Positions 45,916-54,821 of a stretch of DNA of 64,000 nt are shown piece by piece. The DNA lies in contig NZ_JACWFG010000012.1 of the NCBI RefSeq assembly GCF_019749295.1, positions 1-64,000 on the forward strand. Reading direction: 5' to 3'. Origin of the DNA: Neobacillus niacini. Lineage in GTDB: Bacteria > Bacillota > Bacilli > Bacillales > Cytobacillaceae. Positions within the stretch are counted from its first letter, which is position 1; each line of letters begins with the position of its first letter. Below the pieces are notes generated by a model. It did no database searches. It was given only the letters and a program-made list of their open reading frames with translations, and was not told the DNA's origin. Both the position numbers and the translations under genes were made by a program.

Positions 45916-47598
45916 TTAAAGAGCCAAAGGTAACTTAATTTCAACCAAGGTACCTTGCTGCGCTTTACTTTGATACGTAATACTTCCATGGTGTTGTTTA
46001 ATTATTTTATTACAGATCATTAACCCAAGTCCGGTCCCTTTTTCTTTTAGGGTATAGAAAGGCTCCCCTAATCGAGGCAGAAGTTCTTCAGGTATTCCAC
46101 AGCCCTCATCCTTGATAGCAAGAATACATTCACCTTCATCTCCTTTTTGAAGATCAATATGAATAGTACCGCCTTCAGGCATTGCCTCCATTGCATTCTT
46201 AAGAATATTAAGCAATACCTGTTTTAATTGATTCTTCTCCCCTGTAATAAAGAATGCCGAATCCTCTACACTTAGGTTAAATTGTATATTTTGCATGATT
46301 GCCTGCGGTGAAAGCAGTTCTAACGTATTCTCGACAAGTTCCCTTAAACTCATTCGATGAAGCTGAACTGCCTGTGGTTTTCCAAGAGTAAGCATTTCAC
46401 TTGTTATGGTTTCAATACGTGCTAGTTCACTGAGAAGCAAGTCATTGATTTCATCTGCTCCGTTTTCCCATTTACTTAGTTGAATAAATCCTTTAATGGT
46501 TGTAAGGGGATTTCGAATTTCATGCGCCACACCTGCGGCCAGCTCTCCCACAATGGATAGTTTCTCAGATTGCAATAGAAATTCTTCTGCCTTTTTACGT
46601 TCAGAAATGTCACGGCTGATGATGACAATATGTTCAACTTCGCCATTATCACCGCTAACAGGCACACATCTAGATTCGAATTCAATCCAGCGGCCTTGCT
46701 TATGGCTGAGTCGAAACTCAAGTGCTTGCGATTCTTTACAATCAAACATTCTATCAATCGTATTTTTAAAAAATTCAACATCATCAGGATGAATGAACCT
46801 ACATAGCTTTACATCTTCTAGTTCACAATTTTGATATCCTAAAACCATTTCATGGGATGGGGAAAAGTATGTAAGCGTATGCTCTTTATCCATCACCATA
46901 ATAAGGTCAGAAGTATTCTCTGCAATTAGTCTGTATTTGGATTCACTCGCTTCTACCATCCTATACATGTCAGACAATCTGTTGTTAAGTCTATGCAGCT
47001 TAACATACGATTCTATCAATAGGAATCCTAGAATAACTCCTAATATCACAAACAGAATATATTGGATATGAAAGAATGGGTTATCTCTAAATACGTTAAA
47101 AACAATTGGGACAGTTATAATATAAATTAGTATATAAGAGCTAGATAGGATAATAGATTTTATAAATGGTGTATATCTCTTAGTAAAGTAATAAATGATA
47201 GTAAACCCAATCATCATAGCAGCCCAGCCGCTAATGGCCGTCTCCCAGTGACCGCTTGAGATTAATCTTGCAATCAAACCGAATGATCCAGTAATAATCC
47301 CAGCAATCGGTCCCATGTAGGCAAATATCAGTATTATTGGTGCATAGCGGATATCATAAGAATATCCCTGCTCATGTATTGATAGCATGATGAGAATAAC
47401 AGAAACAATCCCTCCATAGACACCAATCCAAAGACGCGCATGTTTAATGGGCTTATGATTAAAAAAAGAGCGAATTACTAAAGGACTACTTACTAAAAGT
47501 GAAAAAATTGAGAGATTTACAATATAATCTAATAAAAACAATGAACTCCCACCCAAATAAATCAAACTTTTCTTTCTATCATAAACCAGAATATTCAC
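45916..47598 (-). CDS. Orphan 5TMR-PAS sensor histidine kinase, sporulation-kinase-like
   Basis: A protein of up to 560 residues. Residues 20-200 hold about six membrane segments with the LytS-type receptor pattern (YDIRYAPIILIFAYMGPIAG). A PAS domain follows (about 220-335), then a HisKA domain with H359 in GVAHEIRNPL and an HATPase domain ending GTGLGLMICNKII. The kinase core resembles the KinA-E phosphorelay kinases. The start is uncertain: GTG 47598 has no clear ribosome binding site, while TTG 47541 has GGGTGGGAG just upstream and would give a 541-residue protein. No regulator gene is adjacent. A role in sporulation or in sensing for the ketone-body locus is open. Confidence 0.8.
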   Translation of the reverse strand: MNILVYDRKKSLIYLGGSSLFLLDYIVNLSIFSLLVSSPLVIRSFFNHKPIKHARLWIGVYGGIVSVILIMLSIHEQGYSYDIRYAPIILIFAYMGPIAGIITGSFGLIARLISSGHWETAISGWAAMMIGFTIIYYFTKRYTPFIKSIILSSSYILIYIITVPIVFNVFRDNPFFHIQYILFVILGVILGFLLIESYVKLHRLNNRLSDMYRMVEASESKYRLIAENTSDLIMVMDKEHTLTYFSPSHEMVLGYQNCELEDVKLCRFIHPDDVEFFKNTIDRMFDCKESQALEFRLSHKQGRWIEFESRCVPVSGDNGEVEHIVIISRDISERKKAEEFLLQSEKLSIVGELAAGVAHEIRNPLTTIKGFIQLSKWENGADEINDLLLSELARIETITSEMLTLGKPQAVQLHRMSLRELVENTLELLSPQAIMQNIQFNLSVEDSAFFITGEKNQLKQVLLNILKNAMEAMPEGGTIHIDLQKGDEGECILAIKDEGCGIPEELLPRLGEPFYTLKEKGTGLGLMICNKIIKQHHGSITYQSKAQQGTLVEIKLPLAL

Positions 47599-47652
47599 TA
47601 TTACTATATGAAATTTTTTATTTTAAATGGGAGTTAAAACCAGAAAAAAGCA

Positions 47653-47672
47653 CCAAGGATAGGGATCCTTGG
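47653..47672 (-). terminator. Terminator of the MMPL transporter gene
   Basis: CCAAGGAT / ATCCTTGG with a 4-nt loop is followed by TGCTTTTTT on the minus strand, 10 nt behind the stop at 47683. Confidence 0.85.
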
Positions 47673-47682
47673 CACTTTGTTT

Positions 47683-49791
47683 TTATTGAGCATCCTTCGC
47701 CGCTGCTGGTTTATCCTTTTCAAAGAAAATGATTAACGCTGGTAATAAAATTCCTCGGATAAGGAACGTATCTAACAAAATTCCGACTGCAACGATAAAA
47801 CCAAATACGAATAATAATTGGATTGGCTGGGTCATCAAGACTGCAAAAGTAGCAGCAAGAATAATTCCAGCCGAAGAAATCACACCACCTGTAGTGGCTA
47901 CAGCTAATTCAACAGCTTTCTTCACAGGATACTTCTTTCTTTCCTCCATAAACCTAGAAATTAAAATGATATTGTAGTCAATTCCAAGTGCCACTAAAAA
48001 GACAAAGGCATAAAGCGGAACACGATTACTAATCGTATCAATATCAAAGAATAAATTGCTTAAAAACATTCCTAAACCTACGGCAGCTAAGAATGAAATT
48101 AATATTGTTCCCATCATGTAGATTGGCATCTTAAAGGATTTGGTTAACACAATTAACATCACGAAGATTAACAGTGATTCTAGCAAGACAATGACAATTA
48201 GGTCCCGATCATTTGTTGCACGGTCATCCACTTTCTTAGCTGTTTCTCCAGCAAAATGAAGTTCTCCGTCTAAATTACTCTCTGTTACCAATTTATCTGC
48301 ATTGTCTCTCATTGTTTCCAATGCATCCATCGTTTCTACAGCATAAGGGCTTTCTTTAAAAGTGAGACTATACTGGACTGCCTTTTGATCATTTGTGGTA
48401 CCAGTCGGTCGCACATTGCTGACAAGATCTTGATCTGCAAGAGTTTCCAGTAATGCTGCCTGCTGTTCAGGCGATATCTCTTCCTTCGCTTCAAACAATA
48501 CAGTGGTTGCAGCTAAGTCACCTTTTTCAAACTTTTCTTCTAATATTTCATAGCCCTGCCTTGAAGGCATATCCTTCGGAAACGACTTCATCGTATCGAA
48601 TTCATATTTCAAATTAAACATGTTTAGTGCAGAAGCTAGAAGGATAATTCCAATAACGGACGCTGCTACTATTGGTTTTTTTACGACAAACTTGCCAATT
48701 TTACTCCATATTGAATTGGATTTAACACCTTCCTCGCCTACCCTTGGAATCTTAGGCCAGAAGGATTTCCTTCCAAACAATGTAAACAATGCCGGTACTA
48801 GGGTAATTGAAGCCAGCATAATCACAAGCATCACTGCTGCAAAAACCGGCGCAAAATTACGATAATCTCCAAACTCAGCGAAGAAAAGGACTAACATGGC
48901 TGCTAAAACGGTTCCTCCTGAGAAGAAAACAGGCAAACCAGTTTCTCTCATTGCATGTTTCATCGCATCGTGTTTGCTGTCAAATTTCTTTAACTCCTCA
49001 CGATAACGGGAGAAGACAAATAAGGAATAATCAATGACTGCTGCAAATAAAAGGATTGTCATAATGGAGAAGGTTTGATTACTAATCAGTAATCCTGCCT
49101 TTCCCATCAACCCTAATATCTGATTAACTGCCTGGTAGACAAATGCTGCTGCAAACAGTGGAATTAAAGCTAATAATGGGGAACGGTAAATCACTATTAA
49201 TAAGACTAGGATTAAGCCCACAGTTGAAAATAACAATACAAAGTCAGCACGTGAAAAGAGGTTGAGGGAATCCACCGCAATTCCTGCCGGACCGGTAGTA
49301 TATAATGTTAAGTCTGTATCTTTCTTAACAATTCCATCTATTTTCTCTAGTGCTGTCCTAATTTCCTTTGACTCTAGATCTGATTCAAACGTTAGTGGAA
49401 GGATTAACGTACTTTGATCTTTAGAGAAAAAGCTTGCTGTCGCTTGTGGCGGCATTTTAGCTAAAGGAACGTATTCTTTTATTCCTTCTACCTGATCAAG
49501 TTTTTCCAATAATGGATTTACATCTGATATTTCCACTTTATTGTCGTCAGATTGAAAAACCAATATTGCTGGAATTCCATCATTATTTTTAAAATAGGTA
49601 TCTACCTTTTCTTGGGCGATAATCGATTTCGCATCGGCAGGTATCGAATCAATACTTGATACCTCATATTCCTTCGCACTTGGAGCGAGGACAGACAGCA
49701 ATATTGTTACCAATAGCCATATTCCAAGTGTTATCCACATTCCCTTTTTTGAGGTAACTCGATCGGTTAAAGGTTGTAAGAATGAATTCAT
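47683..49791 (-). CDS. MMPL-family RND transporter
   Basis: A 702-residue membrane protein with two repeats, each one transmembrane helix, an extracytoplasmic domain and a bundle of five to six helices. MMPL hallmarks include DYSLFVFSRYREEL and DYNIILISRFMEERK, the cytoplasmic loops of the two halves with the proton-relay Asp-Tyr pairs. Relatives in Bacillus (YdgH, YdfJ type) export lipids or drugs. ATG 49791 is preferred, although GGAG is 14 nt away; further N-terminal codons lack a site. A TetR gene lies just upstream, with a promoter and inverted repeat between them. Confidence 0.87.
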   Translation of the reverse strand: MNSFLQPLTDRVTSKKGMWITLGIWLLVTILLSVLAPSAKEYEVSSIDSIPADAKSIIAQEKVDTYFKNNDGIPAILVFQSDDNKVEISDVNPLLEKLDQVEGIKEYVPLAKMPPQATASFFSKDQSTLILPLTFESDLESKEIRTALEKIDGIVKKDTDLTLYTTGPAGIAVDSLNLFSRADFVLLFSTVGLILVLLIVIYRSPLLALIPLFAAAFVYQAVNQILGLMGKAGLLISNQTFSIMTILLFAAVIDYSLFVFSRYREELKKFDSKHDAMKHAMRETGLPVFFSGGTVLAAMLVLFFAEFGDYRNFAPVFAAVMLVIMLASITLVPALFTLFGRKSFWPKIPRVGEEGVKSNSIWSKIGKFVVKKPIVAASVIGIILLASALNMFNLKYEFDTMKSFPKDMPSRQGYEILEEKFEKGDLAATTVLFEAKEEISPEQQAALLETLADQDLVSNVRPTGTTNDQKAVQYSLTFKESPYAVETMDALETMRDNADKLVTESNLDGELHFAGETAKKVDDRATNDRDLIVIVLLESLLIFVMLIVLTKSFKMPIYMMGTILISFLAAVGLGMFLSNLFFDIDTISNRVPLYAFVFLVALGIDYNIILISRFMEERKKYPVKKAVELAVATTGGVISSAGIILAATFAVLMTQPIQLLFVFGFIVAVGILLDTFLIRGILLPALIIFFEKDKPAAAKDAQ

Positions 49792-49861
49792 ACTTTTGAG
49801 CTCAGCTCCTTCAAAATAATATAAGTGACAACAATGTAACTTTAAATAAAAAATAATTAAC

Positions 49862-49905
49862 ACAAGTACACTTTACATTATCTTTCAAAGTTACACTTGT
49901 GTCAA
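49862..49905 (-). promoter_or_regulatory. Promoter of the MMPL gene within an inverted repeat
   Basis: TTGACA (49900-49905) and GATAAT (49877-49882) are 17 nt apart on the minus strand, a near-ideal sigma-A promoter. Inverted arms, ACACAAGTGTAACTTT and its partner AAAGTGTACTTGTGT, flank and overlap these hexamers, as expected for a TetR operator bound by the repressor encoded just upstream. Confidence 0.7.
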
Positions 49906-50478
49906 TTAACTATTATTGAACATTCCCTGACGAATGATTTCCTTTATTGAATTAACCCATTCTTGATGGGGAACCCCAAAATGATTAGGAATTGCGACAG
50001 TCTGGAGGATAAATCCTATGATAAGACTGTCCGGAATATGGGATTTCAGTTTTCCTTCTTCCTTACCTTTAAGAATGAAAGTATTTAAATAACGGTACAT
50101 TTCTAAAGGGAGCTTTTCCAGCTTTTCTTTATTTATGTTTGTTTGTTCTAATTTTGCTAGAACATGCAATGCTGCTTTAATTAGATGATGTATTTCTGTT
50201 TTGGTAAAAATAAAATCCATTAGAAAATCGAATTGCTGGTCAAACCCATTGAGTTTTTCAATTTCCTTTAGTTCATGAAGAAATAGTTCCATTTCGTAAA
50301 TCATAAAATCAGTAATGAGCTCTTCTTTATTTTCGTAATATTTATATAATGCTGCTCTCGAGACATCCATTCGATCCGCCAAAAGACTAAAAGTAAAACC
50401 GTCATATCCATACTCTAACAGCAGCTGTTTGGCTGCTTGAAATAAATCCACTGTATTAAATTTACGTTCCCGTGCCAC
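49906..50478 (-). CDS. TetR/AcrR-family repressor, probable regulator of the MMPL transporter
   Basis: A 190-residue regulator. The N-terminal helix-turn-helix is FTFSLLADRMDVSRAALYKYYENKEEL (about 24-50), followed by the variable ligand-binding domain. The start is GTG at 50478 with GGGGGTGAG upstream. It precedes the MMPL gene by 114 nt in the same orientation. The ligand is unknown, but lipophilic substrates of the MMPL pump are usual for such pairs. Confidence 0.87.
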   Translation of the reverse strand: MARERKFNTVDLFQAAKQLLLEYGYDGFTFSLLADRMDVSRAALYKYYENKEELITDFMIYEMELFLHELKEIEKLNGFDQQFDFLMDFIFTKTEIHHLIKAALHVLAKLEQTNINKEKLEKLPLEMYRYLNTFILKGKEEGKLKSHIPDSLIIGFILQTVAIPNHFGVPHQEWVNSIKEIIRQGMFNNS

Positions 50479-50558
50479 CTGCTCACCCCCGGTTTACTAT
50501 GTGACAATAGTATAACATATTGAAGAAAAATTTTTAGAAATGTACATGACAACACCTA

Positions 50559-50606
50559 TTGAACTATTTCTGTAATTTGATATAATTCAAAGTGAGTAAT
50601 CACTCA
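50559..50606 (+). promoter_or_regulatory. Promoter and TetR-type operator of the ABC-2 exporter operon
   Basis: TTGAAC (50559-50564) and TATAAT (50581-50586) are 16 nt apart. Immediately downstream, over the likely transcription start, lies TGAGT-N4-ACTCA (50593-50606), a typical TetR-family half-site pair. The TetR encoded as third gene of the operon would be the autoregulator. Confidence 0.65.
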
Positions 50607-50629
50607 TTTTTAGAAAGGGTTGATTAAAA

Positions 50630-51352
50630 ATGTCCTCATCAATTGTTATAAATAAAGTGAGCAAAAGCTTTGGAAAAAAGAAAGTCCTTAATCAGATTAA
50701 CTTAACGGTGAAATCAGGAGAAATTTTTGGACTAATTGGTCCTTCAGGCTCAGGCAAAACAAGCTTGGTAAAAATCATCGTCGGCATGGATTCACCCAGC
50801 CAAGGTGATGTCCAGGTATTGAATACTGGTGTTCCTAATTTGAAACTTTTACAGAGAATCGGATATATGGCCCAAGCCGATGCCCTGTATTCCGATTTAA
50901 CAGGAGAAGAAAACCTTGCATTCTTCGCTTCCCTTTTTAAGCTTAAAAAAGAGGAGAAAAAAAGGCGAATTGCCTATGCAGCACATTTAGTGAATTTAAC
51001 AGATGAGTTGAAAAAGAAGGTCCAAAACTATTCTGGCGGCATGAAGCGCCGATTGTCTCTGGCTGTTGCCTTGATACAGGATCCTGAAATTCTTATTTTA
51101 GATGAGCCGACTGTTGGAATCGATCCTGAATTAAGACAGTCAATTTGGGCTGAGTTATATCGCTTAAAAAACGAAGGGAAAACGATTTTAGTAACTACCC
51201 ATGTAATGGATGAAGCCGAGAAATGTGACCGATTAGCTATGGTACGTGATGGTGAAATCATCACAAGCGGTTCGCCTGCGGAATTGAAAGAACAGTATGG
51301 GATTACCAGTTTAGAAGAGGTATTTTTGACAGCAGGAGGGAAACAGCAATGA
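50630..51352 (+). CDS. ABC exporter ATPase subunit
   Basis: A 240-residue ATPase of the ABC-2/drug-resistance type. Walker A GPSGSGKT (37-44), signature YSGGMKRRLSLAVAL (about 138-152), Walker B ILILDEPTVGIDP and the switch His in LVTTHVMDEAEKC are intact. Its stop overlaps the start of the permease gene by 4 nt (ATGA). With the permease it forms a half-size exporter, probably for drugs or other hydrophobic compounds given the TetR partner. Confidence 0.9.
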   Translation: MSSSIVINKVSKSFGKKKVLNQINLTVKSGEIFGLIGPSGSGKTSLVKIIVGMDSPSQGDVQVLNTGVPNLKLLQRIGYMAQADALYSDLTGEENLAFFASLFKLKKEEKKRRIAYAAHLVNLTDELKKKVQNYSGGMKRRLSLAVALIQDPEILILDEPTVGIDPELRQSIWAELYRLKNEGKTILVTTHVMDEAEKCDRLAMVRDGEIITSGSPAELKEQYGITSLEEVFLTAGGKQQ

Positions 51353-52449
51353 GTATCCTTGCCATGGTAAAACGGATATTTCACCAAATGTTACGTGATA
51401 AACGGGCTTTGGCTTTGATGATGGTGGCTCCTTTATTGGTTTTGACCCTCCTTGATTATCTCCTTGCAGGGAATACTGTCGACCCTAGACTTGGTGTGAT
51501 GAATACGAATGACACGTTAGTTGAAAGATTAGAAGACTCTAATATAACCGTCCTGCAGGTTGAAGAAAGGTCAAAAGACATCCTTTTAGATAAAGATTTA
51601 GATGGAATCCTTGAAATTGCTGGAGAAGAAGTCTCATTAACCCTTACAAATGATCAGCCTAATGCAGCCAAAGCTCTACAAATAAAGGTACAACAGGCTA
51701 TTGCAGCAGAAAAGGCTAAAGTTCAGGGTGAAAATTTGTCTGCCTTTATGGAAAGGATTAAGAGTCAGTTACCAGAAGTTCCCGTTAAGATGGAGCAGGT
51801 GAAAGCACCTGAAGTAGCTACTTCTTATATATATGGAAATAAAGACACCATCTTTTTTGATCAGTTAAGCCCTATCTTAGTTGGATTCTTTGTCTTCTTC
51901 TTTGTGTTCTTAATTTCGGGGATTGCATTATTGAGGGAACGAACCACGGGTACCCTTGAACGATTACTTGCAACTCCTATTCTTAGAAGAGATATTGTTT
52001 TTGGGTATCTATTGGGGTACGGATTATTTGCAGTGGTACAAACAATTATTGTTGTTACCTATGCTGTAAAAGTATTAGATATAACGCTTGTAGGTTCCTT
52101 TTGGAATGTTGTGATCATTAACTTAACTCTTGCTTTAGTGGCGTTGTCACTTGGTATTCTCCTATCGGCATTCGCGAATTCAGAGTTTCAGATGATGCAA
52201 TTTATTCCGATTGCGATTATCCCACAGGTCTTTTTTGCAGGGATCTTCCCGTTTGAGTCTATGGCCGGCTGGATGCAGGTTCTTGCTAAATGCATGCCGA
52301 TGTATTATGGCGGCAGCGCCTTAGTGGACGTCATGTATAAAGGGTTAGGACTCGGTGCTATTCGGAACGACCTTTTAGTGTTACTGGGCTTTGCCCTTGT
52401 CTTCATGGTTTTAAATGTTGTAGCATTGAAGAAATATAGGAAGATATGA
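51349..52449 (+). CDS. ABC-2-type exporter permease
   Basis: A 366-residue permease: TM1 near 20-35, a large extracytoplasmic domain (40-170), then five transmembrane segments with the ABC-2 signature region LLRERTTGTLERLLATPI near 197-214. This is the YhgE/LinK-like ABC2_membrane_3 layout. It is coupled to the ATPase gene. Substrate unknown. Confidence 0.88.
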   Translation: MSILAMVKRIFHQMLRDKRALALMMVAPLLVLTLLDYLLAGNTVDPRLGVMNTNDTLVERLEDSNITVLQVEERSKDILLDKDLDGILEIAGEEVSLTLTNDQPNAAKALQIKVQQAIAAEKAKVQGENLSAFMERIKSQLPEVPVKMEQVKAPEVATSYIYGNKDTIFFDQLSPILVGFFVFFFVFLISGIALLRERTTGTLERLLATPILRRDIVFGYLLGYGLFAVVQTIIVVTYAVKVLDITLVGSFWNVVIINLTLALVALSLGILLSAFANSEFQMMQFIPIAIIPQVFFAGIFPFESMAGWMQVLAKCMPMYYGGSALVDVMYKGLGLGAIRNDLLVLLGFALVFMVLNVVALKKYRKI

Positions 52450-52482
52450 TTTGTGATTTTGTTATGAAAAAAGGAGTTAACA

Positions 52483-53130
52483 ATGACTGAAGAAGAATTA
52501 ATGCTGCAGCAGCTATTTGATGAAGATAAATTGACTGAAAAGCAAAAGAAAATCATTGTCGCGGCAATTGAAACCTTTTCTGAAAAAGGCTATGCTGCAT
52601 CTTCGACAAGTGAAATCGCCAAAAAGGCAGGGGTTGCCGAAGGAACCATCTTTCGTCATTATAAAACGAAAAAAGAATTGCTGGTTTCCATAGTTGCCCC
52701 GCTGATGACAAAATTCATTGCCCCTTTAGTGGTAAAGGACTTTAATAAAGTGCTTTACCGGGAATTTGAAACGGTCGAAGAGTTTCTGAGAGCAACCATA
52801 GAAAATAGAAGAGATCTTCTTATCCGGATGTTACCTGTAGTGAAAATTATGTTGCAAGAGATTCCTTTTCAGCCGGAATTGCGTGAACAATTTTTTGAAC
52901 TCGTTGTAGAAAATATATTTAAACGCGTTGAAAAAGTAATCATAGGCTATCAAGAAAAAGGGCAGCTCATTGATATGCCGCCGAAAAGTATAGCCAGGTT
53001 AACGATTACAAATATACTTGGCTTCTTGTTATCCCGTTATGTCCTCTTTCCGAATTTGGACTGGGACGATGAGCTTGAAATTGAAAGGACCATCCACTTT
53101 ATCATGCATGGTCTTGGAAAAAAGGATTAA
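52483..53130 (+). CDS. TetR/AcrR-family regulator of the ABC-2 exporter operon
   Basis: A 215-residue regulator with helix-turn-helix YAASSTSEIAKKAGVAEGTIFRHYKTKKELL (about 36-66), preceded by an unusual ~20-residue acidic leader. AAAAGGAG precedes the ATG at a normal distance. Third gene of the exporter operon, so it likely represses it via the palindrome at 50593-50606 and is released by an exported compound. Confidence 0.88.
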   Translation: MTEEELMLQQLFDEDKLTEKQKKIIVAAIETFSEKGYAASSTSEIAKKAGVAEGTIFRHYKTKKELLVSIVAPLMTKFIAPLVVKDFNKVLYREFETVEEFLRATIENRRDLLIRMLPVVKIMLQEIPFQPELREQFFELVVENIFKRVEKVIIGYQEKGQLIDMPPKSIARLTITNILGFLLSRYVLFPNLDWDDELEIERTIHFIMHGLGKKD

Positions 53131-53143
53131 CAGCAAGGTTTGT

Positions 53144-53178
53144 AAAGCCCCCTTCAATTAACTGAAGGGGGCTTCCTT
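53144..53178. terminator. Bidirectional terminator between exporter operon and hflX
   Basis: AAAGCCCCCTTCA / TGAAGGGGGCTT with a 6-nt loop is flanked by T-rich sequence on both strands, between the convergent stops at 53130 and 53180. Confidence 0.9.
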
Positions 53179-53179
53179 T

Positions 53180-54430
53180 TTAGATGACATACTGCTGATA
53201 TTTTTCAAAATCATTGCTGTTACATTCGAGCGATAATAAAGTGCCGTTATATTCATATTTTGTGGAGAGCACATTAGCATTTTCATTAAGATACGAGATT
53301 AATCGCCCATCATCAAAAGGAATGAGCATTTCACACTGAATGGGATTTTTTAAAATTTGCTGGTTAATCCTTTCAACTAGTTCATCCAAGCCAATGTTTT
53401 GCTTGGCAGAAAGGTAAACCCTATTTCCCTTTATTGCTGGAAATTCCTCTGCCACTAAATCAGCCTTATTAAATGCAAAAATCATAGGGATATTATCTAT
53501 TCCCATATCCTTCAGTGTTTGATTGGTTACGTTTATCTGCTTCTGATAATTAGGGCTTGAATAATCAACAACATGTATGATTAAATCTGCTGCAGCTGCT
53601 TCCTCCAGGGTTGATTGAAAGGCTTTAACAAGGTGATGTGGAAGTTTATCTACAAACCCTACCGTATCAGACAGTAAAAAGGGCTGATGATTAGAAAGTT
53701 TTATTTTTCTCACTGATGTATCAAGCGTTGCAAATAACATGTCTTTCTCAAATACTTGTTTATGAAAGGAATGATTCGATTTCTTTAATAGAGCATTTAA
53801 GATGGTTGATTTTCCTGCATTTGTGTAGCCCACTAAGGAAACGAGCGGGATGCCGCTTTTCTTACGCTGATTCCTCAGTGTTTCCCTTTTTGTTACAATG
53901 GCTTCTAATTCCTTTTTTAACGCCGTGATCTTTTCTTCAATCTTCCTGCGGTCGAGCTCTAATTTTGTTTCGCCAGATCCTCTGTTAATTAAGCCCACGC
54001 CGCCGCCTTGTCTGCCTAGGGAGTCACGTTGACCACTGATACGAGGAAGCATATATTGGAGATTTGCCATTTCAACCTGAAGCTGTGCCTCCCGCGTCTT
54101 GGCACGCTGCGCAAATATGTCCAAAATCAACATCGTCCGATCGATAACTTTTCTATTGAGATCAGCTTCAAGATTACGAATCTGCGAACCCGTTAATTCA
54201 TCGTTAAAGATGACAACATCTGCGTCAAGCTGCTCGAGGAGCTGATTGGCTTCGGTTATTTTTCCCGTGCCAATATAATGAGCCTTATTGCACCGACTCA
54301 AACTTTGAGTTAGTTCCCCAACAACTTCTATATCACAGGCTGCTGCCAGGTTCTTCAATTCTTGCATGGAATAATGAAAGTCAGGTTGATGATTTATATT
54401 CACACCTATTAAAATAGCTTTTTCTCTCAT
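53180..54430 (-). CDS. hflX: HflX-type ribosome-associated GTPase
   Basis: A 416-residue cytoplasmic GTPase that splits or rescues stalled 70S ribosomes. The N-terminal HflX domain (1-185) has GSGKITE-like YIGTGKITE and the GQRDSLGRQGGGVGL loop near 133-147. The G domain has G1 GYTNAGKS (201-208), G3 DTVGF, G4 NKAD, and a C-terminal domain follows. ATG 54430 has GGGGGAG 5 nt upstream. Its ~385-nt leader carries an upstream ORF and a terminator. In Listeria a homologue, HflXr, gives lincomycin and macrolide resistance under an attenuator; this could be such a copy rather than the housekeeping one. Confidence 0.9.
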   Translation of the reverse strand: MREKAILIGVNINHQPDFHYSMQELKNLAAACDIEVVGELTQSLSRCNKAHYIGTGKITEANQLLEQLDADVVIFNDELTGSQIRNLEADLNRKVIDRTMLILDIFAQRAKTREAQLQVEMANLQYMLPRISGQRDSLGRQGGGVGLINRGSGETKLELDRRKIEEKITALKKELEAIVTKRETLRNQRKKSGIPLVSLVGYTNAGKSTILNALLKKSNHSFHKQVFEKDMLFATLDTSVRKIKLSNHQPFLLSDTVGFVDKLPHHLVKAFQSTLEEAAAADLIIHVVDYSSPNYQKQINVTNQTLKDMGIDNIPMIFAFNKADLVAEEFPAIKGNRVYLSAKQNIGLDELVERINQQILKNPIQCEMLIPFDDGRLISYLNENANVLSTKYEYNGTLLSLECNSNDFEKYQQYVI

Positions 54431-54564
54431 CTTTTCTCCCCCATTTCCTTTTTGGACAAATAAAAACACAGACTATGCCCGCCTGTGCTTTGCGTAAATG
54501 GAAAAGACAATACAAAAAACACCTGATAATTCCTTATCTGGCTTTGTATGGACTCCTGCTTAAA

Positions 54565-54593
54565 AATACCTGTACTATTTTAATAAAGGTATT
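54565..54593 (-). promoter_or_regulatory. Second terminator-like hairpin in the hflX leader
   Basis: AATACCT pairs with AGGTATT across a 15-nt loop and is followed by TTTT on the minus strand. It is weaker than the hairpin at 54625-54656 and may act as a second checkpoint or be incidental. Confidence 0.35.
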
Positions 54594-54624
54594 CTTCGTA
54601 TTCATAATTATTTTTAAAGACAGC

Positions 54625-54656
54625 AAAAAAGAGGGTAGACTCGCCCCCTCTTTTTT
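54625..54656 (-). terminator. Strong intrinsic terminator inside the hflX leader
   Basis: AAAAAAGAGGG pairs with CCCTCTTTTTT across a 10-nt loop, ending in six T on the minus strand, about 160 nt downstream of the predicted transcription start and 195 nt before hflX. Just upstream ACGGTAGG could pair with CCTTGCCGT from the earlier leader, and GGGGTA of the leader could pair with TACCCT of the terminator arm, offering alternative folds. Confidence 0.75.
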
Positions 54657-54732
54657 ACCTACCGTAAAATAAAGGTTTCCTTAAAAATAAGGCAGACCAA
54701 TCCCATTTACCCCGCACGCACACGGCAAGGCT

Positions 54733-54757
54733 TGAACGTTATTTAGTTAACGATTCA
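54733..54757 (-). promoter_or_regulatory. Leader stem overlapping the end of the upstream ORF
   Basis: On the minus strand TGAATCGTTA pairs with TAACGTTCA around ACTAAA, with one bulged base. The 5' arm overlaps the last codons and stop of the 13-codon ORF, so a ribosome stalled or terminating there would decide whether the stem forms. Confidence 0.55.
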
Positions 54758-54788
54758 AAAGTTGGAATCTAAATCTGCGATACTTCAT
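54747..54788 (-). CDS. 13-residue leader peptide upstream of hflX
   Basis: ATG at 54788 has a perfect GGAGG 8 nt upstream and opens a 13-codon frame, MKYRRFRFQLLNR, ending TAA at 54747. The peptide contains overlapping Lys/Arg-X-Arg patterns (K-Y-R, R-F-R), the motif at which macrolide-bound ribosomes are known to stall. It lies between a good promoter and an intrinsic terminator, in front of a ribosome-rescue GTPase. I infer a stalling leader peptide that controls hflX by attenuation. Confidence 0.6.
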   Translation of the reverse strand: MKYRRFRFQLLNR

Positions 54789-54821
54789 TTGGAAAACCTC
54801 CATTTCTCTATAACTGCTTTA

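Noticed and set aside
54475..54672. 65-residue plus-strand protein in the hflX leader
   Set aside because: It has no ribosome binding site and reads through the attenuator hairpins on the opposite strand. The regulatory reading of the minus strand explains the region better.
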